A DNA stretch of 64,000 bases from Mytilus trossulus (taxonomy: Eukaryota > Mollusca > Bivalvia > Mytilida > Mytilidae). Positions within the stretch are counted from its first letter, which is position 1. Every line of letters begins with the position of its first letter. The notes below the pieces were generated by a model. The model did not search any database. It had not been told where the DNA came from and saw nothing but the letters and a program-made list of their open reading frames with translations. Below are positions 33,463 to 45,817 of this stretch, one piece after another. The stretch covers positions 17,469,862-17,533,861 of the forward strand of contig NC_086379.1 in NCBI RefSeq assembly GCF_036588685.1. The letters are read 5' to 3'. Made by a program: the position numbers and the translations under genes.

Positions 33463-34423
33463 TATAAATTATTTTTAGCATACTGAATATTTTAATGTTC
33501 TTACTATTAGTTCAGGTCCTGATAAAAAAAAATACACATTCAGGACAGAAAGAAGTGTTTCAATGAAAGTGTTCGTGTTTTTCTAGGCAGAAACGATTTT
33601 TAAATGACATTATACAGGTTTGAAAGAGCTCAAATGATTTTCTTACTGGACAGTGGTCACTTCATTGGATATTTCACTGTGCCATATCGTGAAAATAATG
33701 CTGGTTTAATTCATAACACTGCACAAAACCGGTCCAACTACTTTTGCAAGGCGAAAAAGAAAGTCGAATTGTGAAGCAAATAAACAATATTTTTTTAATC
33801 TGAGCATGCAAATTGAAGATTACGTTATATATTTTACATTAAATATATTTGCAGAATAAAAACTTTGGTAATGAGAGTCCCAGACAATATATTAGTTGAC
33901 TGTTTTCCCACTAATTCCACATGTTTTACGTAGTATTTTACTTGTAGTAGCCCACAATGCATTGTAGTTCATTGAGTCGATTGGTCAGTTTTTCAAGGCC
34001 ATATTGGCCTTGTGTTTTGGAAATTACTATGCAAATATATTCTGACGTCAGAAAATCTAGAGTTCTCGACCTGATTAAGAACCGTTCACCTTTTTGTCGA
34101 GTTCCACTCGATGATATGTATGCACGGTTTTCTTTAAGAACGTGATATCGATATCAAAACTAATGAATAATACATAAAAAATCATATGCCCGGGCAGAGG
34201 ACGCCATTCTCATTTAATTGAAAGGCAAAGTCTACGGAGGAGCAGTTCTTAAATAAGTTTCACACGAAAAAAACACAACACCCTTTCCGAGATCTTGTAT
34301 GATAAAGTGCCTCAATTCATTGTTTCTCATACAGAACAAGATAAACAATAAGTAATAATTCAAAATTCAAACCTTTGGAGTAAGCAAAAAGCTTTTCTCC
34401 CCTCATGCATGTATGTTTAATTG
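33463..34423. other. Intergenic, nothing recognised
   Basis: The 62-codon plus frame at 33957-34145 shows no family features. Confidence 0.3.
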
Positions 34424-34491
34424 CTGTTGTTTTTTTCTATGGTCGGGTTGTTTTTTCTTTGGTACATTCCCCATTTCCATTCTCAATTTTA
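34424..34491 (-). repeat. Family A fragment
   Basis: Antisense of the family A head: TACATTCCCCATTTCCATTC followed by TCAATTTTA. Another antisense head is at 38500-38571. Confidence 0.6.
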
Positions 34492-35689
34492 TTTTTAATT
34501 GAGTCAATATATCTTTTGAATGATACCGGTAACTTTCAGGAATAGCTATATATACATTATTTTAAGTATGATTTGAAAAATAACAAGAAAAAACGTCAAA
34601 CTTAAAAACTTGCATACCTCTCTCCTTTTATGAATATTTAACACACAGTGTCATGTAGAAGCTTAAAAAAAACTTAATTTATAAAAAAAACTTTTGAAAC
34701 AAGCTTATTTTTGAAATGTTATCTAAACGAATTTCGAATGACTGAAAACGTCCTCTTTTCTTCAAAATTTAAAATGATAGCATACAAGTGTTGTACTTGT
34801 TATAATCAATGTTAATCAGAATCTTAAATTTACTATAATTATGTAGTTTTATTAGAAATAGTTTCTAAGCAATGAAAACAAAAGAACACGTCCAGATGAT
34901 AATTATTCATCATTAGAAAATCTAAAATGTTACGTTGATTGATCTTAATATGATTAGTTAAGATTTTCAGCGGAGGGGATATAATAAAGTTTGGAAACGA
35001 TAGGAACACATGTCTATGTAGACTTCTAAAATCATCCATTATATTTATCAGAAAGTATTATCATTTATTAAAAATGACATTTTTAACATCATGTAGACAA
35101 GTTTGACTCAAATTCTCATATTTGATTCTTATCATACTAAAACGTGTACTTTAGTCTAGATGCCATCTAATTAGTTATCGAGATGACTTTCGAAGACTAC
35201 CGACACATGACGACCGATATAGAAATAAACATAGATATGAACAAAAAGGGATAACCTGCAATTGGACTTTTCTAGGTATGTTTGATTTCATGTTATGCAA
35301 TAACAAAATAAGTCAATTCTCGTGTTTACCTGTATAAGAGTGTTTTTTGTGTCTCGATTCAATCAATAAGTTGTTCACCTTTTTTAACTTTCAATGTTGC
35401 CAGTCTTTTACTTTTAATGTCTGAAGACGACTGACACGTATGCAACCTACAGGTAACATTAATACTGATGCAATGAGATCGAATTGTTCAATTGAAAGTG
35501 AATAATTCATGAGCGATGTTTCTTGATCAATACCAGCATGATATTGCTATAATAAGACCAAACAAATGTTGTTGCTTGCTGAATGTCCAGTGGCAAATAT
35601 GTCATGCATGTTCAGGACGATAAAAAACTTTTAAATGGTAATCTTTAACTAACTGCAGATTTTTAGTATATATCTCCTATATCATATAT
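34492..35689. other. Intergenic, nothing recognised
   Basis: AT-rich. The 66-codon minus frame at 34839-35039 has no recognisable features. Confidence 0.3.
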
Positions 35690-36255
35690 AGATATAGGAA
35701 GATGTGATTTGAGTGCCTGTGAGACAACTCTCCATCCAAATAACAATCTATAAAAGTAAACCATTATAGGTCAATGTATGGCCTTCAACACGGAGCCTTG
35801 GCTCACACCGAACAAAAAGTCATAAAGGGCTCCAAAATAACTAGTGTAAAACCATTCAAACGGGAAAACCAACGGTCTAACTATTGGTTCAAGAGGAAAA
35901 CAAAGTATATTTTCTATTTTTACATCTCATTTTACAGGAAGTAAATGTAATCTTTTTGTGTCGTGATGAGAATCTTAATAGTATGTCAAGCGGTTTGTAC
36001 GATGTTTAACTATGGAAATGCTCGAATACACAAAACCTACATATTTATATATCTGCAGGTTGTTTACCGGTTTTCCTCTTATATAGATCGGTGTGAGCGA
36101 AGGCTCTGTGTTGAAGGCCGTACATTGACCTATAATGGTTTGCTTTTATAAAAGAGGGACGAAAGATACCAAAGGGACAGTCACACTCCTAAATTGTTAT
36201 TTGGATGGATGGAAAATTGTCTCATTGACACTCGTATCACATCTTCCTATATACT
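35690..36255. repeat. Inverted pair of family B-variant copies, one split by a family D piece
   Basis: The left copy runs from GGAAGATGTGATTTGAGTGC to CAAACGGGAAAACCAACGG. The right copy reads GCTCTGTGTTGAAGGCCGTA to CGTATCACATCTTCCTATAT in reverse. The right copy is interrupted at about 36151-36197 by AGAGGGACGAAAGATACCAA and AGGGACAGTCACACTCC of family D. Confidence 0.7.
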
Positions 36256-37480
36256 TATGTTGGTTTTATTCTAATATTTTGATTGCTTAAGTTTGTAGTA
36301 CAGTGGCAAATATAGTTAGTTTGATCTTTAAAAGTCAAAAATTGAGAAAACATACTATCGGTTTTGATATAACTGTATAAATCAATAAAGGTATGCTGCG
36401 GTAACGGTAGCTTATAAGTAGGAGTATACGAGAAGAGACTAGGTTTTTTTTGGTGATCTTATGTTAATTTTTAAATTAGACAGCCCAAAATGATAATGCT
36501 TGTGTTCCTTCTACGTAAATCATAACATTTAAACATTTTCACAATCTTTTAAAAAAATATTTGCCTAGTTGGGCATGCTCTCTTTCTAGAATTTAATTTA
36601 TTTTATAAGTGAAAGTAATCCATTTTAAGAGGCCTTCATTATTCATTTATAACGCATTAAGACGACCCTTAGGCACTAATCATGTGAATCGGACATAACA
36701 AAAGAAATGATTAAAACCACACTCTATAGAAAATCGAACTCCACAGATAACGAACTAAAGTCTTGCAGACTGGCCAACTACAAGGACTTAAATTGACATG
36801 ACGACGAATGGATTCGCAAATTCCGGGCTGTGGCATTCAGCTTCCGCTCTAGATCTGCTTCGTATTAGATACAGAACAAAAGTAATAGAAATAAACTCGC
36901 TGATAAAAGTATAATTAGAGATTTTATAAATATCATTTTATGAACATTTTTCATATACATTAAATTCATAAATGAAGATAATTTGGTTACAAGGTGTACG
37001 ATAAATTGCCTTTAAACTCACTGAATGCAAACGTGACTCTATTTATTAAAAGTGTCACTGTTGTCACCTTTCTTCTTATAATCAGATTCATTTAACGAAC
37101 GGCTATTATTTATTTTGAATTTACAAGATTGATCGTTTATATAAATATACAGTGTTAATTTCCATTGTTTAACCCAAGCGTACATTTCAGATAAAAATTT
37201 GAATGAAAACTACGGTTTCTAATTTGTGCATTGGGATTAAAAATTCGATATGTATCATGATTACTTATTTTTGTTTACAACTCTGTCTTGTATTATTCTG
37301 GGCGTACTTTTTCAAAAATTCAATTTCATGACTGTATCATGTTTTTCAATAAGTTTACCTTAGTACTATCATATGGTTGGGTTAAAAATTAATGGTAAAC
37401 CCTAGTTTTCAGTGTTTTAATGTCTAATCTTACCGTTTTAATTTATTGACATAACTGCACGACTCGATTCTCAGTTATAT
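36256..37480. other. Intergenic, nothing recognised
   Basis: AT-rich sequence without recognisable coding or paired repeat ends. Confidence 0.3.
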
Positions 37481-37519
37481 GTGGTAAGATAATCGTTGCA
37501 AAAAATCGTGCTCAAACTT

Positions 37520-38220
37520 TAGTGAAAGACGGGTTTAACTTTGCATTGTTGCGAGAGTTTTTATTCTTTGTTGAAGGCAATTGTAGTGACCTGCAATACA
37601 AGTACCATTCAATTGAGTTTAGTTATATGTCTTGTGTTTCTGTCTCTGGCCTAGGTTTTCTATATTTTGCATGTGTAGTGCATCATGACATAAGACATTG
37701 TTACGTGTACCATGATGAGCTTTCGTGCAAGACTGCTGTGTGTATTTTTTACATGGAACATTTGAATAGACTTTGACTTTTTGAATCCTGACCTACATGT
37801 ATGTACGTTGGGTGTGTCATCATGTTGCAGTGTGTTCCTCGGTATATTACCTTGACTTCAAAATATAATCTTCAATTGTCATTGCTTCTGAATATGTGGC
37901 ATGTAGATGTATTGTCATAAGATGATGAGTCTATTAGCACGAGAAACTTCATGTGAGCTTGACATTTGCCCTCAATGTAAAATTTGTATATTTTGTTTGA
38001 ATTAAATGGAGAATTAACTGTATGATTGGCACTCGTACCACATCTTCTTAGATATATTGTTAGTTTTGTGTACCACGATGACCCTTTTCTCAAAATCCGC
38101 TTTTTTTTTTTTTACACGGATCTTTTGACCAGACTATGACTTTTTGACTCTTGACCTTTGCATATTAGATATGTCTCTTGGTATGATTACCTTGACGTCA
38201 AGTCAGGAGTCTCTGTTTTT
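37520..38220. repeat. Two diverged direct copies of an unnamed repeat
   Basis: GTGTACCATGATGAGC ... GACTTTTTGAATCCTGACCT near 37705-37800 recurs as GTGTACCACGATGACCC ... GACTTTTTGACTCTTGACCT near 38070-38160. A small antisense family B piece lies between them. Confidence 0.4.
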
Positions 38221-38348
38221 TTTTAAGTCTTGTATGTTTTTAATTGTAAGTTTATTTTATGATTTGGAGTTTTTACTGGTACACATTTTGTCAAGGGCCA
38301 TCTGAAGCCCGCCTCTGGGCGAGGGATTTTCTCGCTTTGTTGAAGATA

Positions 38349-38487
38349 TAAAAAAGAAGATGTGGTATAATTGCCAATGAGACAACTATCCACAAAAGAC
38401 CAAAATGACACAGACATTAACAACTATAGGTCACCGTACGGCCTTGAACAATGAGCAAATCCAATACCGCATAGTCAGCTATGAGGA
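38349..38487 (+). repeat. Family B, truncated
   Basis: AAGAAGATGTGGTATAATTG through CACCGTACGGCCTTGAACAA to AGTCAGCTATGAGGACCC, then the similarity stops. Confidence 0.75.
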
Positions 38488-38571
38488 CCCATTAGTGGCC
38501 TTTGACTGTTTTCTGCTTTTTTGACATGATTATTGTCTCTTTTACACATTCCACATATCCATTCTCAATTT

Positions 38572-39471
38572 TTAAGAATGTTTAGTTCAGATGCAACTAA
38601 ATCCTTTAATTTCCGTGAATATCAAGTAAGAACATTTACTGCTTCAGTAGTATCGTGTGCTGCCACTTGTGATAGATAATGCAAAATGTTTCAATCATTT
38701 TACCTTAGATTTCATATCATGGACATGTAGGTATGGATAGTCTGCTTTTACATCATAAAAATTCACACAGAAGGTATACGCATATCAATAAACTGAACTC
38801 AATGCTAAGAACCTTTTAAGTACACTTAGACAGAGAGCTCAATCTAGTGAAACACTTTGTTAAGTTGGTCACATTTAACTTGACATATCACTGTCTGTTA
38901 CCAAACTGCACCGAGATCCTGAAAAAAATGTGTAAGTTGAGTCTATTTTAAGAATAATTCAATGGAGGTAAATAAACTGAATACTCAAATAAATGTAGAA
39001 TATGTCTATTAACCACAGATGCCCCTGCTTGTGAAAAAAAGTGAATAAACTTCCACATATAGATGCAGGATTCGCGTAATTTTGATCGTTTTGTGACCAT
39101 AAGCATTGTGAATAAGTTTCAAAAAATTTGGTTGAGGCAAATTAAAGTTAAAGAACGGACAATAGATTTAGCAGTTTTCCTATCTCAAGGCTCCTGGTTG
39201 ACATTTGTATCATGTGTACTAGTACCACAACTTTTTACATCTAAAACTCATGAACAGTGACGCCATCGGGACCCAATATCGAACTTGAGAGATCTGTGTA
39301 TACAGTATAGGGTACTGTGAATCGCGTATAAGGTTCCTAACATTTGATTGAGTCAGACTTATTTAAGAGAAAGGACACGAAAGAGTCAGCACTTCTTATG
39401 TTTTAAAAGGGACATGATAACTCTTGAACGGTAAAAGTGACACTTAAAAAAATCAAATTTGATTTTGTGTT
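38572..39471. other. Intergenic, nothing firmly recognised
   Basis: A segment near 39100-39160 (AATTTGGTTGAGGCAAATTA) recurs near 39840 and belongs to an unnamed dispersed family. No gene. Confidence 0.35.
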
Positions 39472-39812
39472 GAGGTGGGGGATCCCGCTTACATGTTTAA
39501 CCTCGCCTTATTTGGTATGTATGTGCCTGTGGTAAGTCAGGAGCCTGTAATTCAATGAATGTCGTATTTATGTGTTACATACTTGTTTTTCGTTTATTTT
39601 TTTGTACATAAATTAGACCGTTTGTTTTCTCGTTTGAATTGTTTTACATTGTCATGTCGGTGGCTTTCATAGCTGACTTTGCGGTATGAACCTTGCTCAT
39701 TGCTGAAGACCGTGTGGTGACCTAGGCTACATTGTATAATTGTTAATTTCTGTGTCATTTAGTCTCTTGTGGAGAGTTCTCATTGGCACTCATGCACCAG
39801 CTTCTTTTATAT
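39472..39812 (-). repeat. Family B, near full length
   Basis: Antisense order: GGGGGATCCCGCTTACATG, AAGTCAGGAGCCTG, TTTTCTCGTTTGAATTG, TTGCTGAAGACCGTGTGG, TCTCATTGGCACTCATG. Confidence 0.75.
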
Positions 39813-40435
39813 ATTGTGTATAAGTTTTGTAGTATTTGGTTGAGGCAAACTAAAGTTAGGAGAGCGAACCCCGTTTTTATGGGACGTTCCGGACAGACGG
39901 ACTAGACATAGGTGAAACTCTTTATGCCCCTAAATCATGGCGCCAACACAGAAGTTCTGACTATTGTGCTGGTGATACACATCCCACTAGGCAGCACTGT
40001 CATTTACACATGTACACATAATTTTATTATACCAATATTCAATCTTAATTTTGATTTCTTTATTTTTGGCCGAATGATTATATGCATGCCCTTCACAATG
40101 ACTGAATGAGTATCAAATTTGACAAATTTATTGTACATAATTATACATTTTATTATATTTTATAACTTTTTTTCCAACTAATTAAAGCTTACAAACTTAT
40201 TGGTCATCACTTTCCTTTATATGTCTTTAAACATTCTGTTTTGAACAAAAAGATTTGCTTCACGTGTATTTCTTTCATATCTGACATTATTAAAAAGCCA
40301 TTAAATAAAATTCAGTCGAACTTGATAATAAATGTGCAATCAAATATATGCAAGTCGTCAAATGGTCAAGTGGCTAGATGCACATATCATAAGCCATATA
40401 CACAACATGTCCTAATTGGGTGGTTTTAAAACTTC
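39813..40435. other. Intergenic, nothing recognised
   Basis: Short open frames on the plus strand lack any family resemblance. Confidence 0.3.
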
Positions 40436-40553
40436 TAGCACAGGCGCCCCCCCCCCTTTTCGTGGGGAAAAATTGGTTGATTATATAGGGAATCATTAAA
40501 GCATGACTGGAGCGGCCCCCCTTAGGAAAAGTATTGGATCCGCCACTGTTTAG
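40436..40553. mobile_element. Short MITE with GGATCCGCCACTG terminus
   Basis: The right end TTGGATCCGCCACTG is the complement of the left end of the MITE at 33297. The interior has a C-run (GCGCCCCCCCCCC) and GCATGACTGGAGCGGCCCC. Confidence 0.5.
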
Positions 40554-40869
40554 ACATATTTACGTAAATAAGGGATGAGTAAAGGGAAAAAACCAAAAAA
40601 AACCCGACTGAATTAAATAAAAGAATGTTCGATGTACTGTATACTTCGGTTTGTTTTAAAAATCTATCCGATGCTTTAGTTTTATCTAGTTTCCTTATCA
40701 AAATAATTAAAATGAGAAGATAAATACCTTAATTATAGTTTCCGTTACCGTCGATGCTAAAATGTTTAATGTTATAAAATAATTTTAGCGTCTTTGACCT
40801 ACTTTACCTTTTTATTCGGAGACTTGTGGTTATCTTCTGTTATGTTCAACGGGAACATTAGAATGATCT

Positions 40870-41020
40870 AGAATAGAACCCAGATGGAACCAAGAAGTTG
40901 GGTTGCCTTAACCAAACAACCCGGATGTTGAACCAGTTACCATGGTTTCGAACCAAAGAACCAAGGTTCAGAACCAGAAAACCCAGATGGAACCAAGGTT
41001 TAGAACAAGAGTGCCCGGAT
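40870..41020 (+). repeat. Degenerate AACCAAGG / ACCCAGATGG tandem words
   Basis: ACCCAGATGGAACCAAG, GAACCAAAGAACCAAGGTTC and ACCCAGATGGAACCAAGG occur within 130 bases with irregular spacing. Confidence 0.6.
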
Positions 41021-41121
41021 ATAACCTAATTGCATTCGGAATTCTCATGACTTTTTATACCTTCAATGTATTTTCCAAATCATTTATTTATTTAGTATAT
41101 TTATATATAATTGAACCATAC

Positions 41122-41196
41122 AATTAATTTTTGACTCTTCACATTGAATTATCCTCGAAACGGATTATGTAAAATGCGAAGAGTCAAAAATTAATT
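41122..41196. repeat. Perfect 19-bp inverted repeat, 37-base loop
   Basis: AATTAATTTTTGACTCTTC is exactly mirrored by GAAGAGTCAAAAATTAATT. Likely a tiny foldback element. Confidence 0.85.
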
Positions 41197-42065
41197 TTAT
41201 GGGTCAATAAATTCAAAATAAATTATTGCCATTCATTATGAATAAATTTCTATCAAAACCAAGGCTCAAAGAACTTTTTAAATTATTTATATTAACAATA
41301 ACAACGTACATACACACATGTTGGCGTATGAATACACAACGTCAGAGTAGGCGGGTTGCCATACTGACAAATTGACAACATTGAAAATAAAACCAATACT
41401 TTTAACCAATCAGAAGACAGTAAATAAACCAAATTTATTTATAAGTCAATATTTGCCCCGTTTCGAAGCTTTGATTTTCAAGCTGTAATCAAATGACTTT
41501 ATTCTCTTTCAGGATACATTATTGTTGCTTTCTTAAACTAGACGACGCTCACAGAGGGGCAATGGAGCAACACAGTGACCATCTGCATTTCATGCAAAAT
41601 CTTAATTAATCATCCTAGTATGGAAGGCATCGTATTTATAGATGTGCCAGTTGTTTCATATTTGTCAGTTTTAAAGAAAACGTATGTACATAAACAATGT
41701 ACCATTCTTGAGAAATTATTCCAGCACTTAAACTCCTTATGTTGTGAATTTTCCAGCTCTTGACGACACATATAGCGTTGTCATTTGTCTGGCTATTATA
41801 ACATAACATATGCTAGTAAAAGAAATTTGACGTTGCCAGTGATGTATTACTTTAGTCCTAGTTATAAATAAACAATGCTCGCTCGATCAGATTTTTTTAC
41901 ATACACATTCTTTAAAAACATTAGAAGCCTGTGCCAGTTACTTGACAAACTATTTGCTAATTGTTGTTTGAATTGTCTCAGCTTGTAAAGTCAAGGGATG
42001 TTCCCGTCACTGTCAAACAGAACATGTTAGAATTCTCAGCAAACTTTTCTTGGATGAAAAAATTG
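41197..42065. other. Intergenic, nothing recognised
   Basis: The 62-codon plus frame at 41575-41763 lacks recognisable features. Confidence 0.3.
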
Positions 42066-42365
42066 AAAATGGAAATAGGGAATGTGTCAAAGAGAAAACC
42101 CGACCACGGAATATTTAACAGCCCATCGTCACCAATGGGCCTTCAACACAGCGAGAAAATACCGCACTCGGAGGCAGGATTCAGCTGGTCCTGAAATACA
42201 AATGTGTGCTTATTCAGTGGAAATAAATATCATACTTAACTCCGAAAAAAAAATCTAATATAAAAAAAATACAAGACTAACAGAGCCAAGCGACTCTTGA
42301 CTTGGGACAGTCACAAAATGCGGTGGGGTTAAACATGTTTAGTAAGATCTCCACCCTCTCCCTAA
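42066..42365 (+). repeat. Family A copy
   Basis: AATAGGGAATGTGTCAAAG, AAAACCCGACCACGG, GGGCCTTCAACACAGCGAG and TTGACTTGGGACAGTC, in the same order as at 18622. Confidence 0.7.
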
Positions 42366-42634
42366 AGCTTTAGCCAAAATGAATCAAACAAACATACAAC
42401 ACTATAAAGCTCGGTTTAAAAGAGGTCTGAGCGAGATGTCAGAAAAGGTAACAGAAGGAACTAAACAACCTGACAATGACACATAGATGAACTAAGGATT
42501 TTAAGCATTTTATCACATATCAGTTCCAGACGTCAATTAAACTGGTTGAAAGGTTTTGTCTTCAATATATGAAAACCAGGTTTTTTATCTCAAGTATTCA
42601 TGGTAATGGGTTTTGTATAATACCACCATAAATA

Positions 42635-42718
42635 AAGGCAACAGTAGTTAACTGCTGTTAAATAGTCATAAATCGATAAAAAGAGAACAAATCTAGGTCG
42701 CAAAACAACCCGTATTAT
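42635..42718 (+). repeat. Family C fragment
   Basis: GGCAACAGTAGTTAACTGCT followed by a TCATAAATCGAT head and AGAACAAATCTAGG. Related to copies at 135, 1285, 3978, 53680 and 63750. Confidence 0.6.
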
Positions 42719-43141
42719 GCAAACAACTGGATTTAGAATAAATGTGTTTATTACCGATGCAAAGGCCCTCATTCAAAAATATGCCATCTTTAATGATTTC
42801 ACAATAATTCCGTTAATATATCCCTTCTTATATTCCCTTACCGTGCTCGCTATCCTTTTCCTGAAGCTCATACAAATACAATTTACATATTTCCGACCAA
42901 TAACATATATTGTATATTGTTATGATATTGTAATTATCATATTTATTTATGTTAGTCTAATTTGTGTTGTATGACCTGATAGTTGTTTACAAAAAAATCT
43001 TAAACTGTGCAAATTGGAAACTACTGGAACAATCACAGAATAATTGGAACTTTCCATTTGACTTACATAATGATTCCGGAATGATCCTAATCTAAAAAAG
43101 ATGCGTTATATTAACTTCTACATTTTACTAGAAACTTCCGT

Positions 43142-43521
43142 TGTAACTTTCTAGGACGTTCCATTCTAGAGTGATTTTGAATTTTCCATGACAACTATAT
43201 ATACAGACACTAAAGTTAAGGACTCAGACTTAGACATTGATAGACATTAGCATTCACAGCATTTGGATTGACACTTTAATTCTCAAATAACGTCATACTG
43301 GATTGTGACCTTAGTAGTGAAAGTAATATTCAGATTGGATTCCGAGAAGATTTCCGGATACAGATAAAGATAAAGATTGGACTCATATTTTGACAGTTAA
43401 GTTGACAGTAATATTTGTGTAATACTTTTTGTAAACTTTTGTGTAGTAAATCTTCTTAAATTCAATTATTGATTTGTGCCTTTTGTTGGCTACAATTTAA
43501 AGGCGATTTCTGGTCGTAACA
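43142..43521 (+). mobile_element. Possible solo LTR (380 bp)
   Basis: It starts TGTAACTTTCTAGGACG and ends GGTCGTAACA (TG..CA). It contains a TATATATACAGACAC segment and a T-rich 3' part, as in many Gypsy-type LTRs. No primer-binding site, internal region or matching target duplication was found. Confidence 0.3.
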
Positions 43522-43779
43522 GAATGTAACTTGGATATACCTTGGAAATCATCTTTGTTCCATATATTTTTTAGTATATTATTTAACATCCGGTATTTAT
43601 CGAACGCAAAGACAAATTGTCTATGAATCTGTATGCATTATTGTTTTTTCTTATTTCTGAAACACTACTTCCATTCCAACTCAATTTAACACTTGCTTTC
43701 TGAAAACTCAAATACAAAACAAAATCTGGATAAATGTTTTAAAGATTATTTAGAACATGTCATAGTGAAAATACGATTC

Positions 43780-43960
43780 ATAGGTTTTGGTGAAGTTTCT
43801 GTTGCCTAGTTTTGAGTTGTCTATGTTGTGTTTTGTGTACTATTATTTATCTGTTTGCCTTTTTTTTTGCCATGGCTTTGTCAATTAATTTTCGATTAAT
43901 GAGTTTTAATATACCTCTTGTTTCTTGCGTCCCGTCTTTAACTGTTTGTATTATTCCATT
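43780..43960 (-). repeat. Family D, antisense
   Basis: GTTGTCTATGTTGTGTTTTG, GCCATGGCTTTGTCAATTAA and TTTCGATTAATGAGTTTTAA are reversed family D motifs. Confidence 0.6.
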
Positions 43961-45171
43961 TCATAAAAAAATGTATAAAAAGATACTTCAAGGCAATTTT
44001 AAAAAGAGGTAGTCCATAACTAACAAAAGCAAATGTCGCCAAGCAAAGGAACAAGTCAAAAGCAACTACCAGTTCAGCGACTTCATATAAGCATTTTCCG
44101 ACTTAAATGGTGGGTAACACCTGGTTTTATAGCTAGCTAATTTAAAATTCCCTCTTGTATGAACGTTGTTAATATGGAAAAATTGGGTTAGCAACCCAAA
44201 CAGACATAGAAGGTCAACTTTATCTTATACTTTTGCCGGTGAATAATTGGGTACAACACGGGAACACGAAAACAAAGCCATAACAAATACAAATACATTT
44301 TCATTGCAAAAAAAATAAATAACCGTCAGTTCAATAAGCTTCTGTCTCAGTATTTATAATGAACTTAAAAACTTGAGGATGAATTATTGATATAAATTAT
44401 AAACGAAAATGAGTAATTGATAGATTAAAGCCAATACGCTTTGCTTTTGCACCAATTGCCATTTCATTTGCGCCAAAAAATCATTCATTTGCGCCACAAA
44501 CAATATTTCATTTGCGTTATTTTAAAATGAAACATTTCAATTGCGCCAATATTACAGGTAAATACAGGTAAAAAGTATAAAACATATTTAAAAAAAAAAC
44601 TTTTGATAATAAAAGTTTTTGTTTTCAAAATTAAATATATTCCTTAGAAATCAGTCGACATTAAACCACACAAGTAAGGTTAAAACCGTAATGAAACACA
44701 GTTTTGTTGTAAATAAATGTGATTATACAACCCATGCAATATGAAACATGAAAGAAAACAGTTTACACAGGAATTAAGCAGGATACACTATTGTTAAGTT
44801 ATACGTCTACGCTGGCACCAAACTTTTAGTCGACGGCCCTAATGTATTGATGTCTGGAAAATTCCTCATCTCAAGCATATCAAGTGCATACCATATTGAA
44901 AAAGAAAAAAGGCCGTTTTATCATGAACTGCGGTCCATTTCAGTTGTTATACTTGCCTTGCAGGGTTTTATTTATTTGGGGTACTAATAAACGACTTGGT
45001 CTCTATTTTTCAAAACGTATAATCTGCTAATAAACTAAAAGTGTGGTAATCAAATATTACTCACTCAATTCCCCTGTTTTATGTCTAAATTGAAAATGTC
45101 CATCTTGACACCTCGAACATATGAACACTTTATTATATATTTATAAACCTTAGTGACTCTCAGCTTCAGAA
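43961..45171. other. Intergenic with a small TTTGCGCCA array
   Basis: At 44445-44560 the word TTTGCGCCA or a close variant (TTGCACCA, TTTGCGTTA, TTGCGCCA) occurs five times. This may be the decayed end of an array-ended element. Otherwise nothing is recognised. Confidence 0.4.
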
Positions 45172-45340
45172 ATGAGTGTGGCAACAGGAGTCTACACATC
45201 ACAACATAGAAAACTAACGAGTGAGCAAAATCAAAAACCAGCGGTGACCTCAGATGTTCCAAATGTGACATATGTCGTGTGGCAGTACAAACCCAGTGAC
45301 AAAGTTAGCTCGGTAGGTCACAATCAAGAAAATCGACAAA
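45172..45340 (+). repeat. Diverged family D segment
   Basis: ACACATCACAACATAGAAAA, GTGACCTCAGATGTTCC and TAGCTCGGTAGGTCACAATC match the order of the Penelope-associated family. The 92-codon open frame here is repeat read-through. Confidence 0.5.
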
Positions 45341-45557
45341 CACATGTTACAAATGATGTGTACTTTGCAATATATACTTTTATCAACATATCTTCATCAA
45401 TGATATCAGTGTATTTATTTATTTGTGTCAGGATCAAAGCGTCGTTTTAGTTTAATAAAAGTGATCGAGTCTAAAAACATTCTTTAGTAAATAAATGAAA
45501 GAGAAAACAGAAATATATGTCTTATTGTTTCAGTTTTTACATGCTATATGTATACCA

Positions 45558-45817
45558 TTACACAACATTATTCATATCTGTCAATTTTTGTGATTCTCTT
45601 ATTCCTTCTTGGTCCGTTATATTTGGTATTAAATCATTTACACTAGACCTGTTCGGCGTCATCTCTTCTGAGGAAAAATTTGATAAAATTGTATCCTGTG
45701 GCACAACAGTCAATGTATTTTGAATTACAACATTTTCATCAACTGGTATTAGTTCAAGGGGACTCGTTAACGGCATCTCGTCAAAAGGTTCCAAAGATTG
45801 GAGCATTTGTTTTTTGC
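45558..45817 (-). CDS. Receptor terminal exon (cytoplasmic tail)
   Basis: Acceptor TATATTTCAG. It encodes KKQMLQSLEPFDEM.. LELIPVDENVV.. and ends VV-stop at 45558. It is rich in Asp, Glu, Ser, Thr and Pro, with no transmembrane segment. A minus-strand AATAAA lies about 140 bases downstream (about 45416). Confidence 0.5.

Noticed and set aside
45172..45450. A 92-codon plus-strand frame with ATG and exon-like edges
   Set aside because: Its bases follow the motif order of the Penelope-associated family D (ACATAGAAAA, GACCTCAGATG, CGGTAGGTCACA), so the frame is repeat read-through.
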